A stretch of 64,000 bases of DNA from Lachnospiraceae bacterium UBA7729. GTDB taxonomy: Bacteria; Bacillota; Clostridia; Lachnospirales; Lachnospiraceae. The stretch is from positions 62,001-126,000 of the forward strand of contig DLFD01000069.1 of NCBI GenBank assembly GCA_002482005.1, given 5' to 3'. Below, piece after piece: positions 1 to 8,279 of the stretch. The notes beneath the pieces were generated by a model, which was not told the origin of the DNA, made no database searches, and saw nothing but the letters and a program-made list of their open reading frames with translations. Position 1 is the first letter of the stretch, and every line of letters starts with the position of its first letter. A program made the position numbers and the translations under genes.

Positions 1-2273
1 ATTTTCATAAGGGCTTTTTCAGGAAACCGAAGAAGGATGAGGAGAAGCCGGACCCGTTCACGGACACGCGTAAAGGCGGGGAGCCGGATCCTTTCACTGC
101 AGAATCGGAGAGTGACCGGTCGGTTCTGGAAGATACGGAGAGTGCGACCGTAGAAGCGGCGGGAGCAGGATCCGCGGGAGAAGATACAGCGCCTGTAAGA
201 GAGGCATCCCCTAAGGAAGATGCAGCGCCTGTAAGAGAGGCATCCCCTGAGGAAGAGCCGCTGTCAGGGAAGGAAGGCGCAGACGGAACGGAAAGCGAGA
301 CGACGCCCGTGAGGCCGTCTGATACAAGGGAAGAAGAGCCGTCAGAGCCGGACACAGAGAGCGCATCTGCAGAGAGTGCATCTGCAGAGAGTGCATCTGC
401 AGGAAGCGCATCTGCAGATGCAGTTTCCGGGGACCTTCCATCCAGAGATGGATCCGGCCAGGAAGCATCTGACACAGGCAGTGATCCGGTACCGGAGACC
501 GCTCAGGGATCCGGCCAGGAAGCGGGCAGCGGCATTCCGTTCAGGGATGACAGTACGTCTTCCAGCGGGCCTTCTGCCGAAAGCAGGGAACATGATTTTG
601 ATGATGAACCGAAGTTCGACACCCAGACAGGGGAGCTTCTGAGCAAACCTAAGAGCAAGATCCCGGGGATCCTGCTGACGATCGCGGTCACCGCGGGGGT
701 CGCGGGAGCGATCACGGCAGCCTTCCGCTACAAGGATGCCTGGAAGAGCGTGAGCGACGATGCTCAGATCGAGACCGAGCGTTCGGAGCTGAATCAGGCA
801 GCGGAAGGGTCCACAGAGGCAGCTTCGGAAACTGACATGGCCGCAGAAACTGAGGGGGCAGCCGGACCAGAGATGGTTTCTGAGTCAGAGACAGCCGGGA
901 CCGGGATGACGGAAGCGGTACCTGGGACTTCTGCAGAGACCGAAGAGCAGACGGAAAAACTGACCGAAGAGCAGACGGAAAAACCGACAGAGGAGCAGAC
1001 CGAACAGCAGACCGAAGAGAAGAAAGTGCCGGATCTCAGTGACGCGATCGGGAAGGATGCAGTGTCTCTGAACACGTCGCTCGATGTCTCTCAGGTAGCG
1101 GAGGCAACACTTCCGAGTATTGTGTCTGTAACGAGCCAGTCGGTTGAGAAGGTACAGGATTTTTTCTACGGTGAGCAGCAGATCGCGGTAAACAATGTCG
1201 GATCCGGGATCATTGTTGATGAGGATGAAGACAATCTTTATATCGTGACAGATGCGTATCTGACTGCTCATGCCCAGGACCTGACGGTAGGATTCTCTTC
1301 AGGCGAGAAGGATACGGACCAGGACGGTGGTGCAGGCGCTGACGGACAGGACAGTCTTGCGGATGCAGAAATTCTCGGAGCAGATGCAGGAACGGAGCTT
1401 GCGGTACTCTCTGTGAAAAAGAGCAGTCTCGACGACGGGATCCTTGACCATGTGAAAACAGCCATCCTCGGGGATTCCGACAGTATCCGGATCGGAGAGA
1501 GAGCGGTGGCGATCGGCGACTCCCTCGGCTACGGACAGTCCGTCACCCAGGGAATCATTTCCGCCAAGGAACGTACGATGAGGACTCAGTTCGGCGTCCA
1601 CGATTATCTGCAGACCGATGCCTCGATCAATTACGGAAACTATGGAGGAGCCCTGCTGAATCTCGACGGTGAAGTGATCGGGATCAATGCTGGCAAGGTT
1701 ATCGAGGAAGCGACCGAAGGCATGGGATATGCCCTCCCGATCAATGACGCAAAGAAAGGGATCGCGAGGTTCCTTCCGGACGGGGGAGAGCAGCCTGAGG
1801 AGTCCGGGACGGCTCAGGAGGAGGCAGTCCCTCAGACGGAGGGTGACATTCTGTCCGCCGGTCAGGAATCGGAGAAGGAGAGTGAGATCCCGTCCTCCAG
1901 TCAGGAATCGGAGAAGGAAAGTGAGATCCTGTCCTCTGGGGAAGGGTCCGGGATGGAAACCGAAGCTTCCGGTCAGCCGGGGCTTCTGGGCGTGCATGTG
2001 GTAGCGCTGACGGAAGAAAATCAGATCATCTACCGTGCGCCGGCCGGGATCTATGTGGCAGAGGTAGATGCCGGCTCCGGTGCCGATGCTGCAGGGATCC
2101 GGGCGGATGATATCATCACTGCCGTCGACGGGGGGAAGGTCACAACCGTTGAAGAGCTGAGGGACGCACTTTCGGATACGAAAGCAGGCGATAAGGTGGA
2201 AGTCGAGATCTACCGCGCTGACAAGGAAGGAAAGTACGAGAACGCAGGAACAGTCGAAGTAGTACTTCAGTAG
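1..2273 (+). CDS. HtrA/DegP-like membrane protein, probable pseudoprotease (5' partial)
   Basis: The frame is open to the left edge, so the true start lies outside the window; 756 codons are visible. A long acidic, repeat-rich cytoplasmic part is followed by one membrane segment (about 660-730), an E/T/Q-rich linker, a trypsin-like domain (about 1080-1780), a second low-complexity linker, and a C-terminal PDZ domain (about 1975-2270). The domain order is that of membrane-anchored HtrA. The catalytic positions look replaced: the usual NNHV reads DAYL (His to Tyr, 1257-1259), TDLAV reads TELAV (Asp to Glu, 1395-1397) and GNSGG reads GNYGG (Ser to Tyr, 1641-1643). It is therefore more likely a binding or chaperone protein of the cell surface than a protease (inference). 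clpX follows after 16 bp, which suggests cotranscription. Confidence 0.85.
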   Translation, partial: FHKGFFRKPKKDEEKPDPFTDTRKGGEPDPFTAESESDRSVLEDTESATVEAAGAGSAGEDTAPVREASPKEDAAPVREASPEEEPLSGKEGADGTESETTPVRPSDTREEEPSEPDTESASAESASAESASAGSASADAVSGDLPSRDGSGQEASDTGSDPVPETAQGSGQEAGSGIPFRDDSTSSSGPSAESREHDFDDEPKFDTQTGELLSKPKSKIPGILLTIAVTAGVAGAITAAFRYKDAWKSVSDDAQIETERSELNQAAEGSTEAASETDMAAETEGAAGPEMVSESETAGTGMTEAVPGTSAETEEQTEKLTEEQTEKPTEEQTEQQTEEKKVPDLSDAIGKDAVSLNTSLDVSQVAEATLPSIVSVTSQSVEKVQDFFYGEQQIAVNNVGSGIIVDEDEDNLYIVTDAYLTAHAQDLTVGFSSGEKDTDQDGGAGADGQDSLADAEILGADAGTELAVLSVKKSSLDDGILDHVKTAILGDSDSIRIGERAVAIGDSLGYGQSVTQGIISAKERTMRTQFGVHDYLQTDASINYGNYGGALLNLDGEVIGINAGKVIEEATEGMGYALPINDAKKGIARFLPDGGEQPEESGTAQEEAVPQTEGDILSAGQESEKESEIPSSSQESEKESEILSSGEGSGMETEASGQPGLLGVHVVALTEENQIIYRAPAGIYVAEVDAGSGADAAGIRADDIITAVDGGKVTTVEELRDALSDTKAGDKVEVEIYRADKEGKYENAGTVEVVLQ
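183..254 (+). repeat. Two tandem 36-bp in-frame repeats
   Basis: Two adjacent 36-bp units (183-218 and 219-254) differ at only two bases. Each encodes a 12-residue block of the form D-(T/A)-A-P-V-R-E-A-S-P-(K/E)-E in the cytoplasmic region of the HtrA-like protein. The unit length is a multiple of three, so gain or loss of a copy would not break the frame. Confidence 0.9.
357..416 (+). repeat. Four tandem 15-bp in-frame repeats
   Basis: Four consecutive 15-bp units encode ESASA three times and then GSASA, in the cytoplasmic region of the HtrA-like protein. Copies two and three are identical. This is a typical slippage-prone low-complexity tract that preserves the reading frame. Confidence 0.9.
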
Positions 2274-2289
2274 GCTCCAGAGGGATCGG

Positions 2290-3756
2290 ATGAACGAGGA
2301 CGATAATTTTGAAGAGAGAGGCGGAGAAAGCTCTGCCGATGACAAGGACAGCAGAAAAGACCATACCGGGAAGGTGTGCTTCATGTGCCACCGGACGGAA
2401 AGCAAAGCCGGAAAGATGATAACCATCCCCGGCGGGATCACGGTATGCGCAGACTGCATGCAGAAGGCATTTGACCAGATGAATGATCCCCAGTTCAGGA
2501 ATCTTCTGAATCTGTCAAACTTCGGGAACATGAAGAATTTCCCCGGGATGGGTATGATCGATCCGCAGGACCTTGCTCAGTTTCAGCAGATGACCGGGCA
2601 GAACGGGGGGACATCTGCACAGGAAAAGGAGCAGGAAGAAGAGGAAGAGGAGCAATCTTCCGGCAGATTTGATGTAAGTGCCCTGCCGGCTCCGCATAAG
2701 ATCAAGGCAGCGCTGGATGAGTACGTGATCGGACAGGAATATGCCAAGAAGGTCATATCGGTTGCAGTGTACAACCATTACAAGAGGGTCCGGACCAACA
2801 CAAACACCAAGGATGCCATCGAGATCGAGAAATCCAATATGCTCATGATCGGGCCTACCGGCTGCGGCAAGACTTATCTGGTCAGGACCCTGTCGAAGCT
2901 CCTTGACGTTCCGCTGGCGATCGCGGACGCAACTGCCCTCACGGAGGCGGGATATATCGGCGATGATGTGGAGAGCGTCCTCTCCAAATTGCTCGCTGCC
3001 GCCGGGAATAGCGTAAAGAAAGCCGAGAGGGGGATCGTCTTCATCGACGAGATCGACAAGATCGCCAAGAAACAGAATACGAACCAGAGGGACGTCAGCG
3101 GCGAATCGGTCCAGCAGGGGCTTCTCAAGATCCTGGAAGGGGCAGAAGTCGAGGTCCCCATCGGGGCGACAAGCAAGAACGCCATGGTACCCATGACGAC
3201 GATAAACACACAGAATATTCTGTTTATCTGCGGAGGCGCTTTCCCGGGACTGGAGGATATCATCAGGAAGAGACTGACGAAGACATCTTCGATTGGCTTC
3301 CAGTCTCAGCTGAAAGATGCATTCGATGATGATCCGGATATCCTGACAAAAGTGACCACAGATGACCTGAAGGAATATGGAATGATCCCCGAGTTCATCG
3401 GCCGGCTGCCGATGATCTTTGCCCTCAGGAAACTGGACAAGGATATGCTTGTCAGGATTCTGAAAGAACCGAAGAACGCGATCCTTCTGCAGTACCAGAA
3501 ACTTCTGGCACTCGATGAGGTGAAGCTTGCGTTTGACGATGAGGCGCTTGAGGCGATCGCGGAAGAAGCCCTGAAGAGGGATACGGGTGCAAGGGCCCTG
3601 CGGTCGATCATCGAGGAGTTCATGCTCGATATCATGTATGAGGTGCCGAAGGATGATGAGATCGGAACGGTCAGGATCACCCGCGCTTACATCGAGCACA
3701 AGGGAGGACCGGTCATTACGCTCCGTGGAAGTGAGCCGGCGCTGATCACCGGGTAG
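2290..3756 (+). CDS. clpX: ATP-dependent Clp protease ATP-binding subunit ClpX
   Basis: ClpX is the AAA+ unfoldase that feeds substrates to ClpP. The 488-residue product has an N-terminal C4 zinc-binding domain (CFMC near residue 30, then CADC), an acidic Glu-rich linker, a Walker A motif GPTGCGKT (about 187-194), Walker B FIDEID, the pore motif GYIG, an IGF loop for ClpP docking and sensor 2 TGARALRS. It is about 60 residues longer than typical ClpX, mostly because of the acidic linker. clpP is not beside it. It starts 16 bp after the HtrA-like gene and lies upstream of the major sigma factor gene, so this end of the window is rich in proteostasis and core transcription functions. Confidence 0.96.
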   Translation: MNEDDNFEERGGESSADDKDSRKDHTGKVCFMCHRTESKAGKMITIPGGITVCADCMQKAFDQMNDPQFRNLLNLSNFGNMKNFPGMGMIDPQDLAQFQQMTGQNGGTSAQEKEQEEEEEEQSSGRFDVSALPAPHKIKAALDEYVIGQEYAKKVISVAVYNHYKRVRTNTNTKDAIEIEKSNMLMIGPTGCGKTYLVRTLSKLLDVPLAIADATALTEAGYIGDDVESVLSKLLAAAGNSVKKAERGIVFIDEIDKIAKKQNTNQRDVSGESVQQGLLKILEGAEVEVPIGATSKNAMVPMTTINTQNILFICGGAFPGLEDIIRKRLTKTSSIGFQSQLKDAFDDDPDILTKVTTDDLKEYGMIPEFIGRLPMIFALRKLDKDMLVRILKEPKNAILLQYQKLLALDEVKLAFDDEALEAIAEEALKRDTGARALRSIIEEFMLDIMYEVPKDDEIGTVRITRAYIEHKGGPVITLRGSEPALITG

Positions 3757-3872
3757 GTGTCCGGGCCGGAAGGCGGAAAGATGCCTGATGGCGGACAGGG
3801 CAGAGAGGACAGTCCGCGGAAGCGAATGGATTGCAGCGGGGCATAGCCCCGGAAGAGGGAGTTTTTATCAGA

Positions 3873-5054
3873 ATGAGCAGTGAAGCACAGAATATCGAGC
3901 AGCAGTTCCTGAAGGCACTCAGGGGAATCCTCGCTGAGTCAAAGAAGAACAAGAATACGATCAATGAGGAGGAGATCATCAAGGCGTTCGAGCCTTTTGA
4001 TCTTTCCGAAGAACAGACTGACCGTATCTACCAGACCCTGGAGGAGCAGAACATCGACGTGATCCGGGGGAAGATGCCGGATGATGCAGGAGCAGACCTT
4101 GAGAGCGATACAGATGATGAGCTTCTGATCGAGACGGCAGACGATGATGAAGTCAATATCGAGGAGGCAGAGGTAGAAGAGGCAGAGGCAGGGCAGATGG
4201 ATGATGCGGATGTCCTGGACGGCGTCTCTACCGAAGACCCGGTCCGTATGTATCTCAAGGAGATCGGCAATGTCCCGCTGCTCACCAGCGAGCAGGAGGT
4301 AAGGCTGGCCAAGCTCGTTGAGCAGGGTGATCAGAATGCCAAGAACCAGCTTACGGAGGCAAATCTGAGGCTGGTCGTCTCCATCGCCAAGAAGTATGTC
4401 GGGCGCGGAATGCCATTCCTGGATCTGATCCAGGAAGGCAACATGGGTCTGATGAAGGCAGTCGACAAGTTTGACTATACGAAGGGATACAAGTTCTCGA
4501 CTTACGCAACATGGTGGATCCGTCAGGCGATCACGAGAGGGATCGCCGATACCGGACGTACGATCCGTGTTCCGGTCCATATGGTCGAGACCATCAACAA
4601 GACACTGAGGATGTCCAGACAGCTGCTTCAGGAACTCGGGAGAGAACCTACCCCGGGTGAAGTCGCAGAGAAACTTGGCGTTCCGGAATCCCGGGTCAGG
4701 GAAGTACTGAAGATCTCGAGAGATCCGGTATCCCTTGATACGCCGATCGGAGAGGAAGATGATTCCCACCTCGGGGATTTCATCGAGGATGATACTGCAC
4801 TTTCTCCGGCGGATTCCGCAACCTTCAGCATGCTGAGGGAAGAGCTGAACAATGCATTAGGTTCGCTTACTCCGAGAGAACGTGAAGTCGTTACTCTGAG
4901 ATTCGGTCTTGAGGACGGAAGGGCAAGGACCCTCGAGGAAGTCGGAAGAGAGTTCAATGTCACCAGGGAACGTATCCGTCAGATCGAGGCGAAGGCGCTG
5001 AGAAAACTGAGACATCCGTCGAGGTCCAAGAGACTGAAGGATTTCCTGAACTGA
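3873..5054 (+). CDS. rpoD: RNA polymerase primary sigma factor (RpoD/SigA)
   Basis: This is the housekeeping sigma factor. The 393-residue protein contains region 1.1, region 1.2 (DPVRMYLKEIGNVPLL), the core-binding and promoter-melting region 2 (DLIQEGNMGLMKAVDKFD, then FSTYATWWIRQAI), region 3 and a full region 4 with a helix-turn-helix near VTRERIRQIEAKALRKLRHP. The frame could open earlier at 3831, but the ATG at 3873 follows a GGGAG sequence and begins the usual region 1.1, so I prefer it. The dnaG primase gene that commonly precedes rpoD in Clostridia is not upstream here; clpX is. folC follows after 15 bp. Confidence 0.97.
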   Translation: MSSEAQNIEQQFLKALRGILAESKKNKNTINEEEIIKAFEPFDLSEEQTDRIYQTLEEQNIDVIRGKMPDDAGADLESDTDDELLIETADDDEVNIEEAEVEEAEAGQMDDADVLDGVSTEDPVRMYLKEIGNVPLLTSEQEVRLAKLVEQGDQNAKNQLTEANLRLVVSIAKKYVGRGMPFLDLIQEGNMGLMKAVDKFDYTKGYKFSTYATWWIRQAITRGIADTGRTIRVPVHMVETINKTLRMSRQLLQELGREPTPGEVAEKLGVPESRVREVLKISRDPVSLDTPIGEEDDSHLGDFIEDDTALSPADSATFSMLREELNNALGSLTPREREVVTLRFGLEDGRARTLEEVGREFNVTRERIRQIEAKALRKLRHPSRSKRLKDFLN

Positions 5055-5069
5055 GGAAAGGAGCGGATC

Positions 5070-6407
5070 TTGACATACGATGAGGCTTGCGGATATGTTG
5101 CCGGGATCCCGAGATTTTCAAAGAAGAATCGTCCTGAGAATACGGAGGAGCTTCTGGGAAGGCTCGGTCATCCGGAAGAGAGCTTCCGTGTGATCCATGT
5201 CGCGGGAACGAATGGGAAAGGTTCCGTCTGCGCTTTTCTGGAGAGTATCCTGCGGGAGACCGGATTCCGGACAGGGCTTTTCACTTCTCCTCATCTTGTG
5301 GATGTCAGGGAGCGGTTTCAGATCGCCAGGGTGCCGGCGTCAGAGGCGGACTTCCTGGAAGCTTTCCAGGAAGTGCTTTCCCATGTGAAAGACATGGAAA
5401 AGGAGGGCTTTCCGCATCCGGCATACTTTGAATTCCTTTTCGCCATGGGAATGGTCATCTTCCGGAAGGAAAAGATCGATGTTCTGGTCATGGAGACAGG
5501 ACTCGGGGGAAGGCTTGACGCCACCAATACCGTGAAGAGTCCGGAACTGACGGTGATCACATCCATCAGTTTTGATCATATGCAGTATCTCGGGAATACG
5601 ATCCCGGCGATCGCAGGCGAGAAAGCCGGGATCATCAAGAAAAATGTCCCGGTGGTTGCGGATGGATTTCCCAGGAATGCATTCAATGTGGGGGATGCTC
5701 TTCAGGTCTTTGAAAAAAAGGCGCGGGAAGAGGAAGCTCCGCTTACGATCGTGGATGAAAAGATGGTCTCCGGTATCGTTCACAGTCAGGATGGCATCAC
5801 ATTTACACTGAAAAACAGATATTATGATGGGGTGACGGTCAGGATCCCATTTCTGGCCGATTATCAGGTGGAGAACTGTGCGACGGCCATGACGGCTGCG
5901 GCGGAGTTTTTCGATCGGACGGGCAGCATTCCCGCGGAGGCGGTCCTTAGGGGTGTTTCGAAGACGAGATGGGCAGGCCGCATGGAAGCGGTCCTTCCGG
6001 GAGTGATCCTGGATGGCGCTCACAATGACGACGGGATCAGTCAGTTTCTGAAGACAGCAAGGAGACTCCGCAGGGACCATCGACTGGCGCTCCTTTTCAC
6101 GGCTGTGTCGGATAAGGATTATGAAGGGATGATCCGGGAACTTTCGGAGAGGGACCTTTTCTGCTTCATCATCACGACTTCGGTCGGGGGACCGCGCCAG
6201 GTCCCGGCAGAAAAACTGGCGGCGATCTTCAGAAGGTATACGGATGTACCGGTCAGGGCATCTGAAAGTGTCCGGGAAGCCTTTTCAGAGGCGATGGCTG
6301 CGAGAGGAGACGGGATCCTGCTCTGTGCAGGGTCACTGTATCTGGTTGGCGAGATCGAAGCGATGCTTCCTTCAGAGCCTGGGGCAGAAGACAGAGGTGG
6401 AGTATGA
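5070..6407 (+). CDS. folC: Folylpolyglutamate synthase / dihydrofolate synthase (FolC)
   Basis: FolC adds glutamate to folates and often also joins dihydropteroate to glutamate. The 445-residue protein has the Mur-ligase-type P-loop HVAGTNGKGSV (near residue 45), METGLGGRLDATN, ITSISFDHMQYLG and the C-terminal LDGAHND motif. The start is a TTG 6 bases after AGGAAAGGAG. Its stop codon overlaps the ATG of the next small gene (ATGA at 6404-6407), implying translational coupling. Whether it also has dihydrofolate synthase activity cannot be read from sequence alone. Confidence 0.94.
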   Translation: MTYDEACGYVAGIPRFSKKNRPENTEELLGRLGHPEESFRVIHVAGTNGKGSVCAFLESILRETGFRTGLFTSPHLVDVRERFQIARVPASEADFLEAFQEVLSHVKDMEKEGFPHPAYFEFLFAMGMVIFRKEKIDVLVMETGLGGRLDATNTVKSPELTVITSISFDHMQYLGNTIPAIAGEKAGIIKKNVPVVADGFPRNAFNVGDALQVFEKKAREEEAPLTIVDEKMVSGIVHSQDGITFTLKNRYYDGVTVRIPFLADYQVENCATAMTAAAEFFDRTGSIPAEAVLRGVSKTRWAGRMEAVLPGVILDGAHNDDGISQFLKTARRLRRDHRLALLFTAVSDKDYEGMIRELSERDLFCFIITTSVGGPRQVPAEKLAAIFRRYTDVPVRASESVREAFSEAMAARGDGILLCAGSLYLVGEIEAMLPSEPGAEDRGGV

Positions 6408-6562
6408 TCAATTACGAGGAAGAGCTCAAGAAATTTCATCCATCTATGGATGTGAGTGAGGCAGAAGACGCGATCTACAGCAGAGACCTGACAGATGTCA
6501 CGGATATCCTGAAGGAGATGCTCCAGGATGAGAAAGAGAAGAAGGGGAAGAACGTTCGATGA
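6404..6562 (+). CDS. Small acidic protein of unknown function (52 aa)
   Basis: A 52-codon ORF sits between folC and the TPR gene and overlaps both by ATGA (6404-6407 and 6559-6562), which is strong support for a real, translationally coupled gene. It begins MINYEEELKKFHPSMDVSEA and ends in a Lys-rich tail. It is highly charged, likely helical, and has no membrane segment, signal peptide or Cys. A GGTGG sequence just upstream can serve as ribosome binding site. I do not recognise the family; its position suggests a role with the TPR membrane protein, but nothing in it states a function. Confidence 0.72.
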   Translation: MINYEEELKKFHPSMDVSEAEDAIYSRDLTDVTDILKEMLQDEKEKKGKNVR

Positions 6563-8238
6563 AGTGCATCTACTGCGGCGCTGAACTGACAGGTGACAGT
6601 TTCTGCCATAGCTGCGGGGCTGACGTCTCGATCCAGAAGCGGATTATCAGGATCTCGAACCTGCTGTATAATCGCGGCCTTGAGAAGGCAAGCGTGCGGG
6701 ATCTTTCCGGCGCGGAATCACTGCTCCGCCAGAGCATCAAGTTCAACAAGGAGAATATCGACGCCAGGAATCTTCTTGGCCTTTGCTATTTTGAGACAGG
6801 CGAAGTGGTGTCTGCCCTGGTGGAATGGGTGATCAGCAGTAATCTGAAGCCGGAGAATAATCTTGCCCAGACATATCTGGAAGATCTGAGGGGCAATAAG
6901 AACAGACTGGACACGATCAATTCCACGATCCGCAAATACAACCAGTCGATCGAGTACTGCAGGGGCGGTCATGAGGATATGGCTGTCATGCAGCTGAAGA
7001 AGGTTATCTCGCAGAACCCGAAGATGGTGAAGGCATACCAGCTGCTCGCCCTCCTCTACATGAAATACGGAGAGTGGGACCGGGCAGGCAGACTTCTGAA
7101 GAAGGCTTCTCAGATCGACAATACCAACACGACAACGCTGAGGTATCTCACAGCGGTCAGGGAGGAGAAAGGAAAGCGTCCTTTCGCAAGACGGAAAAGT
7201 TCTCCCGACGGGACAGAAGAGGGACGCTCGATGCGTTATGTCTCGGGCAATGACCTGGTGATCGCGCCTACGACTTTCCGGGACTCGTCCACGATCGCAA
7301 CTGTCATCAATATCTTTCTGGGGGTCCTTCTCGGAGCGGCGATCGTGTGGTTCCTGACGGTGCCGGCCGTCCGTCAGAATGTCAATGACAAGGCAAACAA
7401 GTCAGTGACGGATGCCAATACTTCGCTTGCCACGGCAACTGCAGCTGCACAGGACCTGCAGGACCAGATCGACAGTGCCAATTCCGATGCGGATGCTGCA
7501 AGAAAGGAGAGGGACGACGCAAACAAGCGGATCGAAGGCTATAACGACCTTCTGGCTGTGGCAGATCTCTATGTCCTGGGAGATCAGAACAAGACAGTTG
7601 AAGCGCTGGGAAAGCTGAGTGCGGATGATTATGACGGTGAGGGCAAGACCCTTTATGATGATATCACCCAGATGGTAGGAGGAGCCCTCTTCAATCAGTA
7701 TTACACGGATGGAACGACAGCCTATGTGAATAAGGATTACGCAGGGGCTGCTGCCAGCCTTCAGCAGGCGGTGGATTCGGACCCGGAGGGGAAGGCAGAC
7801 AATTACCAGTCCGCCCTCTATTACCTTGGCTTCGCCTACTATTTCCAGGGAGATTACGACAAGGCAGATGAGATCTTCCGGCAGTTTGCGGACCGTTACC
7901 CGAGCCGTGCGGCTGAAGTGCAGCCGTACATGAGCGGAGGGGCATCGCAGTCATCGGACACAGGCGGAGGGGCATCACAGTCTCAGGGACAGGCGTCCGT
8001 GAACATGGACAGTACTCAGGCTCAGGCATCTGCCCAGGGGACAGATCAGACGGGGACCGGAGGTACTTCCGGGACGGATGCAGCGGCATCGTCGCAGGGA
8101 GCAGTCCAGCAGGGAGATGGCGGCGGCAGCGACATCACTGTATACGATTCGTCTCAGAGCACGCCGCAGATCGTATGGACGGATCCTTACACAGGACAGG
8201 GATACGACATGTACGGCAATCCGGTTTATGCAGGTTAA
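6559..8238 (+). CDS. Zinc-ribbon/TPR membrane protein
   Basis: The 559-residue protein starts with a CxxC-type zinc ribbon (CIYCG, later CHSCG) and continues with cytoplasmic TPR-like helices (about 30-210). A single membrane helix lies near residues 246-272. It is followed by an outside coiled coil rich in Ala, Asp and Gln, a second TPR-like region (ADLYVLGDQNKTVEAL to FRQFADRYPSR), and a Ser/Gln/Gly-rich tail ending in DMYGNPVYAG. Paired TPR domains on both membrane faces suggest a scaffold for envelope complexes (inference). It overlaps the 52-residue gene by 4 bp and precedes the RelA/SpoT-domain gene by 41 bp. I cannot assign a named function. Confidence 0.8.
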   Translation: MKCIYCGAELTGDSFCHSCGADVSIQKRIIRISNLLYNRGLEKASVRDLSGAESLLRQSIKFNKENIDARNLLGLCYFETGEVVSALVEWVISSNLKPENNLAQTYLEDLRGNKNRLDTINSTIRKYNQSIEYCRGGHEDMAVMQLKKVISQNPKMVKAYQLLALLYMKYGEWDRAGRLLKKASQIDNTNTTTLRYLTAVREEKGKRPFARRKSSPDGTEEGRSMRYVSGNDLVIAPTTFRDSSTIATVINIFLGVLLGAAIVWFLTVPAVRQNVNDKANKSVTDANTSLATATAAAQDLQDQIDSANSDADAARKERDDANKRIEGYNDLLAVADLYVLGDQNKTVEALGKLSADDYDGEGKTLYDDITQMVGGALFNQYYTDGTTAYVNKDYAGAAASLQQAVDSDPEGKADNYQSALYYLGFAYYFQGDYDKADEIFRQFADRYPSRAAEVQPYMSGGASQSSDTGGGASQSQGQASVNMDSTQAQASAQGTDQTGTGGTSGTDAAASSQGAVQQGDGGGSDITVYDSSQSTPQIVWTDPYTGQGYDMYGNPVYAG

Positions 8239-8279
8239 TTTGGTTTCAGCAGCAATAACCTAAGTGGGAGTGTCAGAAA

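Noticed and set aside
1299..2531. Minus-strand frame over the HtrA-like gene and start of clpX
   Set aside because: Crosses two well-supported plus-strand genes and contains only low-complexity repeats of their codons.
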